Positions 24,838 through 32,112 of a DNA stretch of 34,640 nt are shown in pieces. The stretch spans positions 1 through 34,640 of the forward strand of contig MPML01000054.1 of the NCBI GenBank assembly GCA_002238445.1, in the 5' to 3' direction. Every line of letters starts with the position of its first letter. Position 1 is the stretch's first letter. Under the pieces are notes generated by a model. It was not told the DNA's origin and made no database searches. It worked only from the letters and a program-made list of their open reading frames with translations. The stretch comes from Caldilineaceae bacterium bin5 (GTDB taxonomy: Bacteria; Chloroflexota; Anaerolineae; Caldilineales; Caldilineaceae). The position numbers were made by a program, and so were the translations under genes.

Positions 24838-24933
24838 CAGTCCGAACGCTCTCGACCGGCCGCCGCGCTCGTGTAAATTTCAGCTAGTTTCTGCCTACTC
24901 ATCTTCTTCCGTCACGCCAGGCAGGGGAAACCA

Positions 24934-25683
24934 ATGAACGAACGACTTGCCTACCTGATCATGTTTGTCTCAGTACCCATCCTTTGGGTTCTGGCCATCC
25001 AAATAACCGGATTTGAACCTTTCCTCCTACCTCCGCCTGACATGGTAGCAGACATCCTGTGGAACGAACGCGACATACTCCTCTCCCATACCTGGACAAC
25101 TATCGTCGAAGCCCTGACCGGCTACGCTGTCGCCAATCTGATCGCCATCACCTTGGCGGTCTCCTTCCTCTACTTGCCCTGGTTCGAAGCCCTGGCCATC
25201 CCTTGGACCGTGATCATCAAGAACGTGCCATTTGTCACGATCGCCAGTATCCTGATTATCATCCTGGGTGACACGCCGCTGCCCAAGATAATAATCGTCG
25301 TCCTGATCACCTTCTTCCCCATTCTTGCAAACGTGACCAAAGGCCTGAAGTCGGCCGACTCGGTCTTGCTGGACCGGATGCAAACGCTGGACTCCAGCCA
25401 GTGGGAAATCTTTACCAAGGTCCGCTGGCCAAGCGCCCTTCCCTACTACATCGCAGCCCACGAGATCGCCTTCACCGGCAGCATTATCGGCGCCATCGTG
25501 GCCGAATGGCTCTTCGCCCGCCGCGGCCTTGGCTATCTGATCGTTCAGGCCATGACACAGTACCGCGCAGACCGGCTGTGGGCGGTTACCATCCTGGCAA
25601 GCGCCCTCGCGGTTGGCGCCTATCTGCTCATAAAAATCATCGAAAAATATCTGTTCCGCTGGCAAGTCGAGGACCTGACCTGA
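24934..25683 (+). CDS. ABC transporter permease, NitT/TauT (SsuC-like) type
   Basis: The 249-aa inner-membrane protein has about six helices. The first is MFVSVPILWVLAIQITG, followed by the family segment PFLLPPPDMVADILW. The cytoplasmic EAA-type loop lies around SQWEIFTKVRWPSALPYYIA, then GSIIGAIVAEWLFARRGLGYL. The ATG 24934 has AGGGGA seven bases upstream. It is a single permease gene, so the transporter is probably a permease homodimer, as usual for this class. It ends 41 bp before the first phosphorylase-like gene. Confidence 0.92.
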   Translation: MNERLAYLIMFVSVPILWVLAIQITGFEPFLLPPPDMVADILWNERDILLSHTWTTIVEALTGYAVANLIAITLAVSFLYLPWFEALAIPWTVIIKNVPFVTIASILIIILGDTPLPKIIIVVLITFFPILANVTKGLKSADSVLLDRMQTLDSSQWEIFTKVRWPSALPYYIAAHEIAFTGSIIGAIVAEWLFARRGLGYLIVQAMTQYRADRLWAVTILASALAVGAYLLIKIIEKYLFRWQVEDLT

Positions 25684-25724
25684 CCTGTTCTTGGCGGGCC
25701 GTCATTACTGATTTCACTAGCGAA

Positions 25725-26711
25725 ATGTCCCTCAACATCGATACCTCAGTCAAATATGATGGCCCCAAGGCCGAATTTGCCTCGTTCACCGGCAGCCCTC
25801 TCTGGGGCTACGGCGTCGACGGCGTCATAGAACGGGCGCAAGACCAGGGCTGGCAGGTTGCCCGCCGAGAACGTCTGAACACACCATACGGTCTCTCGCC
25901 GCTGGTAGTCCACTTCGTCACCGCCACCGGACGCGACGTACTCTGGATCCCCTCCTACGGCGAAGTCGTAGGCGAGGACTCGCTCTATCACCTGAACTTC
26001 GAAAAGAGCTTCTGGGTCCTATGGCAAGCAGGTGTCAAGGTCATGCTTGTAGGAGGCACCTCCGGCATCGCCGACTGGCGATCCGGTGAAGAAGCAATCA
26101 TCCCTGGCGATGTCGTACTGCCGTGGAGTTTTTACACGCGTCCGGTCCACCGCGGCCTGCCCGGCACGCCGTTCGAGAGCATGTGGTCAAAGTCCCACTT
26201 CCTGCTGGGACAGCCCTTCTGCCCGCATTTGCAGGGCATCATGGAATCCAAGCTCGCGCCCTTCGTCGAGAGCGGCCAGATTCGCGGCGTACGCCCCCCT
26301 GCCGACACACGCGTTGCCCTGGTCGTGCCCGAATCCATCACCTTCGAAACCGACTTTGATATTCTGCACTGGCTCGCAGTCTCGAAGAACGCATCCGAAC
26401 TGCAGCCGGACCGTCCGACCATCGCCACGCTGCACGGCGACTGCCTCAACCCGCTTCTGGCCCGCTATCTGGGCATCCATGTGCTCTACTACCACATGGT
26501 CAGCAACTACGCCCAGGGTTTGGAGCCGGAGCACAATATCCGCGGCACGATCCACCACCTCTATACCAAGATTTTCCCGGAGATCTCCTTGACGCTGGAA
26601 CTGGACCTGCTGTCGACGCTGGACATTCCTGACGGCGGAAACTGTGTCTGCACATCCAGCCTTACCGAGGCGCCTCCCGTTTTCAGTCAGTCCCTGACCC
26701 AGCCTGAATGA
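25725..26711 (+). CDS. Divergent MTAP/PNP-type nucleoside phosphorylase-like protein
   Basis: The product is about 328 aa from ATG 25725. The open frame reaches back to 25401 through the permease gene and is not coding there. Family-2 nucleoside phosphorylase features are FTGSPLWG near the N-terminus, NTPYGLSPLVVHF, QAGVKVMLVGGTSGIA (102-116), AIIPGDVVLPWSF, GQPFCPHL and VPESITFETDFDILHWL in place of the usual GPRFET loop. The R-H-G phosphate-binding motif expected near residue 77 is replaced by IPSYGE. It may therefore be a non-phosphorolytic homologue, a binding subunit or an enzyme using another nucleophile. There is no clear Shine-Dalgarno; coupling to the permease is likely. Confidence 0.75.
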   Translation: MSLNIDTSVKYDGPKAEFASFTGSPLWGYGVDGVIERAQDQGWQVARRERLNTPYGLSPLVVHFVTATGRDVLWIPSYGEVVGEDSLYHLNFEKSFWVLWQAGVKVMLVGGTSGIADWRSGEEAIIPGDVVLPWSFYTRPVHRGLPGTPFESMWSKSHFLLGQPFCPHLQGIMESKLAPFVESGQIRGVRPPADTRVALVVPESITFETDFDILHWLAVSKNASELQPDRPTIATLHGDCLNPLLARYLGIHVLYYHMVSNYAQGLEPEHNIRGTIHHLYTKIFPEISLTLELDLLSTLDIPDGGNCVCTSSLTEAPPVFSQSLTQPE

Positions 26712-26798
26712 CCGCCCCAAACCGCCGGCGCTCTGCAAGAGCCTGGCGCAAAACGGCGAAGGGCCTGGCCATCCCAAACCCTTCACAGGAAAGGACCT

Positions 26799-27698
26799 AT
26801 GACGACAATCCCATCCGCACGCTATGCACTCATTGGCGGCTCCGGCACCTGGGGGGCGCGGTTCCCCGAAGACCTGGACCTGCCAAACGTAGAACTAACC
26901 GACTACTTTGAGGGCTTCGACACCCCCTACGGCCGCACCGCCCCATTCAAGCTCCTGCGCATTGCCGGCCAGCCCGTCTGGCGTACTGCAATGCACGGCA
27001 TGTGGGACCACGGCGGCGGCCAGGGCTCCCGGCCGCGCACGCCCTGGCTGGCCGCCAAACAGGTGGGCTGGGTACTGGAGCAGGCCGGCGTCCAGTGGGC
27101 CATGGTTGAGGCATCGGTAGGCGGCATCCAGAGGCCGGACAAGCCCGGCGAGCCGCTGCCCCCCTGGAGCGTCACCATCAATTCCGACTACATGATGTTC
27201 TTCCGGCCAGAGGAAGACCAACCCTTTTTCGGCGGGCGCAAACGCTCTGCCCGCTTAAAGGACCCCTTCTGCCCCATAATGAGTAAGCTCCTCTCTGATG
27301 CAGCCCGAAAGGAGCCAAAGTTCATCGGCGTATACGACAACGCCATCTATGTCTGCACAGCATGGGGACGCTTCGAAACTGCCAAGGAGATCCAGGTTTA
27401 CGCTGCCATGGGCGCTCACGTTGTGGGTCACACGCTCGCACACGAATTGCCCGTGTTCCGCAAGGCCGGCGTACGCCTTGCTTCGGTTGGCATCATCTCC
27501 AACCATGCCGAGGGCAGTGAGGAATGGGTAGGCGACAATCCCGATGCCATGGCCGACTTCTACTTCAGTTGCCCCCACTATTTGGGGCCCGTAATGGCCA
27601 ACGCCATGCAGGAACTGATCGAGAGCGGGGCGACGCCGCCCGAAGAAGACGACACTATCTTACAAGGGTTGGGACAGTTCCCCGTTGAAGGGGCGTAA
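26799..27698 (+). CDS. MTAP/PNP-type purine nucleoside phosphorylase family protein
   Basis: The 299-aa protein has GGSGTWG (13-19), TPYGRTAPFKLLRIAGQPVW, and MHG at 65-67 matching the phosphate-site R/M-H-G. AMVEASVGGI (101-110) corresponds to TNAxGG, GRFETAKEI (190-198) to the GPRFET loop, and ASVGIISNHAEG to the base-binding VTNYAAG region. Family members split purine nucleosides or 5'-methylthioadenosine with phosphate. AGGAAAGGACCT precedes ATG 26799. It lies 87 bp after its divergent paralogue, completing the transport plus salvage cluster. The substrate is inferred from family only. Confidence 0.85.
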   Translation: MTTIPSARYALIGGSGTWGARFPEDLDLPNVELTDYFEGFDTPYGRTAPFKLLRIAGQPVWRTAMHGMWDHGGGQGSRPRTPWLAAKQVGWVLEQAGVQWAMVEASVGGIQRPDKPGEPLPPWSVTINSDYMMFFRPEEDQPFFGGRKRSARLKDPFCPIMSKLLSDAARKEPKFIGVYDNAIYVCTAWGRFETAKEIQVYAAMGAHVVGHTLAHELPVFRKAGVRLASVGIISNHAEGSEEWVGDNPDAMADFYFSCPHYLGPVMANAMQELIESGATPPEEDDTILQGLGQFPVEGA

Positions 27699-27776
27699 CC
27701 AGATTGAGAAGGAACGATGCTTTGTGGATTGTGAGGGAACCATATACGTAATTAGTCACCACTGTTTTTCGTCTGC

Positions 27777-28004
27777 TTATGGCGTAGTGGTCGGGGTCGG
27801 CGTAGCGGTCGGGGTTGGCGTAGTGGTCGGGGTCGGCGTAGCGGTCGGGGTCGGCGTTGGCGTATCAGTGTCGAATGGTCGAGGAAACATCGGCTGAGGT
27901 TGTCCTTCAGGCCCTGGGCCGTCATGCCACTCAGTTGTGCAACCACTGGCGAGTAGGCCCCACAGAAATAAGGACGCAATCACAGGTGAATATTTTCTGA
28001 CCAT
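27777..28004 (-). CDS. Small Thr-Pro-repeat lipoprotein
   Basis: The product is 75 aa from ATG 28004, with GGAAGAG just upstream; the frame opens at 28094 without support. Signal helix SPVIASLFLWGLLASGC gives lipobox Cys22. A short Gly/Pro linker leads to a C-terminal tail of (T-P-T-P-T/A-T) units coded by an 18-bp tandem repeat (27785-27860). The protein stops inside the repeat, so the whole mature part is linker-like. It may be a surface spacer or the remaining N-terminal piece of a larger anchored protein. Its start lies 58 bp beyond the stop of the beta-trefoil lipoprotein on the same strand. Confidence 0.6.
   Translation of the reverse strand: MVRKYSPVIASLFLWGLLASGCTTEWHDGPGPEGQPQPMFPRPFDTDTPTPTPTATPTPTTTPTPTATPTPTTTP
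27782..27862 (+). repeat. 18-bp minisatellite coding Thr-Pro tail
   Basis: Units of GTAGYGGTCGGGGTYGGC repeat about four times in tandem, alternating GTAGTGG and GTAGCGG, with a degenerate flank GTTGGCGTATCAG. On the minus strand it encodes TPTPTA/TPTPTT. Copy number probably varies between strains. Confidence 0.8.
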
Positions 28005-28062
28005 CTCTTCCACTTTTGTGGCCTCTAATTGCGTATATAGTTCCCGTTTGTGATGTGCCGGT

Positions 28063-28761
28063 CTACTCTTGGACAGACGACTCAGTCGTAACAACCACAG
28101 GCGAGCCGACTATCCAGAGTGACCGCGCCGTGTCGACCTGGTCGCAGGCCTCCAGAGTCAGCCCTCGCCGCAGATGGCTTGGGCCTCCCGTCGGTTCGCC
28201 GGCAGCTGACGCCACGGTCAGACACAGTTCTTCAACCGAACCGTGCGCCAGTCGAATCTGGCCAATGTCAAGATACCGAAACTGCTGCAGGCGTGTAGAG
28301 GAACATTTGGCCAGATGGAGCGTACTTCCTGCCTCGGGCCCGTCTGCTTCCATACACAGATCATAGGCGGGCATCAAGAATTGCCCAGACGAAGGCGAAT
28401 CCATGTGAAACATCTCATCTTCCGCGCCGGGCTTGCAGGTGTGCGCGGTCAGAGCCCCCTGCAGATTCAGAGAAGCGCCGACTCCAGGCACATCAACACA
28501 GTAGAACTCCGGCTCATCCAGCGGGTCCCGCAATTGGATCAGGCCAGTCAGAAATAATTCCTGTTCCTCTACCTCTTCCGAAGTCGGCTCTTCCGGCTCT
28601 GTTGCCTCGGCTTCTTCCGCGGCTGGGACTGGCTGTGGAGTTACAGGCGGCGAGGTCGCAACTTGACAGGCGCCTAGCAGGATAGCGACAGCACCCAGAA
28701 TGATGCCCGTTGCAACGTGTAAAATTTTCGAATCGGGTCGCAAGAGGCGAATGCTCGACAT
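28063..28761 (-). CDS. Lipoprotein with ricin-B-like beta-trefoil domain
   Basis: The 232-aa protein has a membrane-targeting segment IILGAVAILLGAC (lipobox Cys32), a Pro/Glu-rich linker (about 33-70), then a trefoil-like domain. Repeated blocks are FYCVDVPGVGASLNLQGALTAHTCKPG, LCMEADGPEAGSTLHLAKCSSTRLQQF and LCLTVASAAGEPTGG followed by GLTLEACDQVDTARSLW. Each pairs an early Cys with a late 'xC....Q.W/F' as in ricin-B lectins, though the QxW motif is weakened. It probably binds carbohydrate at the outer surface. It is divergently arranged with the sulfatase gene 147 bp away, so the two may share control. Confidence 0.7.
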   Translation of the reverse strand: MSSIRLLRPDSKILHVATGIILGAVAILLGACQVATSPPVTPQPVPAAEEAEATEPEEPTSEEVEEQELFLTGLIQLRDPLDEPEFYCVDVPGVGASLNLQGALTAHTCKPGAEDEMFHMDSPSSGQFLMPAYDLCMEADGPEAGSTLHLAKCSSTRLQQFRYLDIGQIRLAHGSVEELCLTVASAAGEPTGGPSHLRRGLTLEACDQVDTARSLWIVGSPVVVTTESSVQE

Positions 28762-28908
28762 CAGTACAATTTCCTCAGAACCAGGCCTGCTAAACGGGAG
28801 GCAAGCGAATACGGCGGCATCGTGTCGGTCGAATTATACATCGTTTCGGCCCGACGCTGAACTCGAATTGGCACTCTTGACAAAACGGACTGGAGTCTCC
28901 TCCATACG

Positions 28909-30267
28909 ATGAAGCGTCTACCCAACATCCTGCTCTTCCTCACCGACGACCACGGCCAGTGGGCGTGCGGCCCTTACGGCAATCGCGAGGTGAGCACGCC
29001 CAACCTGGACCGCCTGGCCGCCTCCGGTGTCGTCATGGAGAACGCCTTCACGCCGACGCCGGTCTGCTCCCCGGCCCGCGCTTCGCTGCTGACAGGGCTG
29101 ACACCCTCGCAACACGGAATCCACGACTACATCGCCATGGCGTTCGACCGCAGCTCCTGGCTGGCGGCGGAGCAAACCCTTCCTCAGCTCTTGCAGAAGG
29201 CTGGCTACCGCACCGGCCTCGCCGGCAAGTGGCACATTGGCAACGAAGACGCGCCGGCAACTGGTTTTGATTCCTGGTTCAGTGTAGGCAGCGCCTACCC
29301 GCTTTACCACAAAGGGACGCGGGAATACTGCAATCAAGGACGGATGGAAAGCATAAGCGGATACACCGACGACATCATCGCTGAACAGGCCTCCAGATTT
29401 GTAAGTGTCGCTGATGACCGCCCGTTCTTCCTGCTGGTCAGCTTGACCGCCACACACGGCCCTTGGAAAGGACACCTGGAAAGGCTGGTCTCGCAGTATC
29501 GCGCAGACCCCCTCTCCGGCATCCCCACGGGTGAATCCTATCCGTTTGGGGAACAGGCTCTGGAATCTTTGAGCGTGGACCGGCGTCATGAACGTGAGGC
29601 GCAGGCACAATACTACGCCGCCGTCAGCCACATTGATGAGATCGTCGGACGACTCCTGAAGGCTGTTGAAGAAACCGGCAAATCGAACAGTACACTCGTC
29701 GTTTACACTTCAGACCACGGGCTCAATTGCGGCCACCACGGCATCTGGGGCAAAGGAAATGCAACGCTCCCCCTTAACATGCTGGAAGAATCGATTCGCG
29801 TTCCATTGCTGCTAAGTTGGCCGGGCGTGGTGAAGGCGAAGACGCGCAGAGGCGAAATGGTTAATCACCTGGATCTCTTTCAGACCCTGGCAGAAGCCGG
29901 GGAAGCAAGGCTCCCTACCTACACCGACTTCGCTGGCAAAAGCTTGTTGCCTCTGTTGCTCGAACAAGAGGAAGACAGGCCGTGGCGCAATGTTCAGTTT
30001 GGCGAGTACGGAACGGTGCGCATGGCCCGCTCGCAAAAATACAAACTGGTTCGCCGCCATCCGAACGGGCCCGACGAACTCTTCGACCTGGACGCTGACC
30101 CGCGCGAGAGCCGGAATTTCATCGACAGCTACACGCATGTACCCGCGGCCGGGCAGCTCTCCCGTCTGATGGATAACTATTTCCATCGCTATTCCAGACC
30201 CGGCAAGAGCGGCACGCTCGGATCCGCCCTGCCGCAACATAACATGACCGAAGCCTGGCGCGTATAA
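28909..30267 (+). CDS. Type I (formylglycine) sulfatase
   Basis: The 452-aa alkaline-phosphatase-superfamily sulfatase (S1/arylsulfatase A type) has metal ligands in LTDDHGQW (D13, D14). The formylglycine signature is CSPARASLLTG with Cys53 as the residue to be oxidised. LAGKWHIGN supplies Lys/His and YTSDHGLNCGHHGIWGKGN the distal metal/sulfate ligands. No signal peptide is visible, suggesting cytoplasmic desulfation of imported sugars or another sulfate ester. The ATG has only a weak, distant GGAG. No formylglycine-generating enzyme or anaerobic maturase is in this window, so maturation must rely on genes elsewhere. Confidence 0.92.
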   Translation: MKRLPNILLFLTDDHGQWACGPYGNREVSTPNLDRLAASGVVMENAFTPTPVCSPARASLLTGLTPSQHGIHDYIAMAFDRSSWLAAEQTLPQLLQKAGYRTGLAGKWHIGNEDAPATGFDSWFSVGSAYPLYHKGTREYCNQGRMESISGYTDDIIAEQASRFVSVADDRPFFLLVSLTATHGPWKGHLERLVSQYRADPLSGIPTGESYPFGEQALESLSVDRRHEREAQAQYYAAVSHIDEIVGRLLKAVEETGKSNSTLVVYTSDHGLNCGHHGIWGKGNATLPLNMLEESIRVPLLLSWPGVVKAKTRRGEMVNHLDLFQTLAEAGEARLPTYTDFAGKSLLPLLLEQEEDRPWRNVQFGEYGTVRMARSQKYKLVRRHPNGPDELFDLDADPRESRNFIDSYTHVPAAGQLSRLMDNYFHRYSRPGKSGTLGSALPQHNMTEAWRV

Positions 30268-30401
30268 CCTTCAAGCCCGCTGTTCATGCCTCGCCTCGAA
30301 AGACCTGAGCAAGGCCGCCCCGACAACTACCGTGAAAGCAAGAAACTGCAGTAGAAAAACGCGGAGATTCCACTTCGGTAGGATTACAACTTTCGACGGA
30401 G

Positions 30402-31754
30402 CTATAAGCTGCCTAACGCGTCTATCAAGCGGCCGGTATACCGAATTGTCCGCATGTAATCTTCGACATAGATATTTTCATTGGGCGCGTGGAGATTCCC
30501 ATTGGGGTTGCCCGCACCCCCGCCGGCAATACCGGGAATGCCGAACGTCCCGCACAACTGGTACATCGGGCCGCCGCCGGCCGAAGACGGGTATACCACC
30601 GGTTCCGCGCCAAAGACATCGCGCGCCACAGCTATGCTCGCATCGACCCAGGGGTGTTCGACTGGTGACCGGTAGGGCCAAAGTTGCGCCAGAAGCTCGA
30701 CGTTCACGTCCGTAAATCCTCGCCGGTCCAGGTGCTCCCGTACCAGTCGCAGCACAAGTTCTGGGTTCAGGTCGGGGACCAGGCGGAAGTCCACCTTGGC
30801 CGAAGCCTCGTTGGGAAGGACCGTCTTTGGCCCCGGCCCTGTGTACCCGGTCAGGATGCCACAGACTGTGCAAGTCGGATCGTACAGAAGCTGTTTGACT
30901 ACGTCTGTCCCGGTCGCGCCCTTCAAAAACGACGTGATTCCAAAGTCCCGCTTGGACTCTTCCTCATCAAACGGGATGCGCCGGATAAACGCCCACTCCT
31001 CCTCAGTCGGTTCGGCCACGTAGTCCATCAGCCCATCAACCGAAATGTTCTCGTTTTCGTCCTTCAGGCTGGCCAGTGCCCAGATGAGGCGCCATGCCGG
31101 ATTACCCACAATCGCCCCATTCATCGAGTGCAGGTCGCTGCCGGCTCCGCTGACCGAGAGGCCCAGGTACGCGATTCCCTTCATTCCGAGCGAGATGACC
31201 GGTCTGCCGGCCCCATCCCTCCCCCCGCCTTCCCACAAGCAGGCGTCCGCGCCCTCCAACAATTCGCGATTCTCGTCGACGAAGCGTCCCAGGTTGGGGC
31301 TGCCGATCTCTTCCTCGCCCTCAATGACCCACTTGATTCGGATCGGAAGTTCCCCCACCGCCTGCTGATACGCTTCGATGGCCTGCACACGCGCCATCAG
31401 AGGGCCTTTGTTGTCCGACACGCCGCGTGCCCACACGCGTCCCGCCCTGATCTTCGCCTCAAACGGGCCGGAATCCCACAGTTCCAGCGGCTCGGGCGGC
31501 TGCACGTCGTAATGGTTGTACATCATGAGCGTTTTGTCGCCGCTTCCAATTTCGCCGTAAACGACCGGCGCTCCGCCTTCCACCGCAACTACCTTGGACT
31601 CGAATCCAGCCCTCCGCAGCCGGTCACAGACCCACTCCGCAGTCTCTTCAATGCCAATACCCTGCGCGATTATGCTCGGCTTGCGACAGAACTCCTGAAG
31701 CTCGCCCAGAAAGCGCTCCTGATTGGCTTGAACGTTAGATTCGAATCGCTTCAT
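30402..31754 (-). CDS. M20 family metallopeptidase (dipeptidase-like)
   Basis: The 450-aa protein matches M20/M25/M40 peptidases. Zn ligands are in NHYDVQP (H81), bridging Asp in WARGVSDNKGP (D114), and the catalytic/ligand Glu pair in VIEGEEEIGS (E147, E148). A lid or dimerisation domain lies around 190-320 (GLSVSGAGSDLHSMNGAIVGN), and the C-terminal part contains a His region (LHAPNENIYVEDY). GGAG six bases before ATG 31754 sets the start. It probably cleaves dipeptides or N-acyl amino acids in the cytoplasm. It converges with the sulfatase gene (134 bp gap) and its 5' side touches dispersed element R4. Confidence 0.9.
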   Translation of the reverse strand: MKRFESNVQANQERFLGELQEFCRKPSIIAQGIGIEETAEWVCDRLRRAGFESKVVAVEGGAPVVYGEIGSGDKTLMMYNHYDVQPPEPLELWDSGPFEAKIRAGRVWARGVSDNKGPLMARVQAIEAYQQAVGELPIRIKWVIEGEEEIGSPNLGRFVDENRELLEGADACLWEGGGRDGAGRPVISLGMKGIAYLGLSVSGAGSDLHSMNGAIVGNPAWRLIWALASLKDENENISVDGLMDYVAEPTEEEWAFIRRIPFDEEESKRDFGITSFLKGATGTDVVKQLLYDPTCTVCGILTGYTGPGPKTVLPNEASAKVDFRLVPDLNPELVLRLVREHLDRRGFTDVNVELLAQLWPYRSPVEHPWVDASIAVARDVFGAEPVVYPSSAGGGPMYQLCGTFGIPGIAGGGAGNPNGNLHAPNENIYVEDYMRTIRYTGRLIDALGSL

Positions 31755-31780
31755 ACGGAACTCCTCAGATTCAGGCCACG

Positions 31781-32076
31781 GTGTAAACTACCCAGCCACA
31801 ACTGCTTTGCAACTCTGAACGAGGCGAGCAAAGGTGATCTCTCCACTCTCTACTCTTATATGGGCGGTCGGCCGCAAGCGGCCTCCCTTGTGCAGGGGCT
31901 GCGCCCCCGCAACGCCCCCCTACAAAACCATCCTTCACCGACCTTGTCTGCGCGTTCCGGCAGTGTCGCTCCAGCAACGTGGCTGCCGCCAACCGAATAC
32001 GCAATCAGATTGCCTGAATGGCGGCAGGGATATAGGGCTGGTCAAGACAGGAAATTCATATGGCTTAGCAGTTACC
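31781..32076 (+). repeat. Dispersed MITE-like element, copy R4 (full length)
   Basis: The left end is GTGTAAACTACCCAGCCACA (31781-31800) and the right end CATATGGCTTAGCAGTTACC (32057-32076). The two ends are imperfect inverted repeats. Inside are TTTGCAACTCTGAACGAGGCG, a hairpin GGCCGC-AA-GCGGCC (31870-31883) replacing the GGGCC-TTC-GGCCC of other copies, the invariant core (31882-31921), TTCACCGACCTTGTC, GCCGCCAACCGAATACG and GCTGGTCAAGACAGG. No flanking direct repeat is obvious. It occupies almost all of the gap between the M20 gene start and the MFS gene end, so it may carry the M20 promoter. Nothing else is seen at 31755-32112. Confidence 0.8.
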
Positions 32077-32112
32077 TGAATTCCAATAGAGCAACCACGA
32101 CAATAAGAGTAG

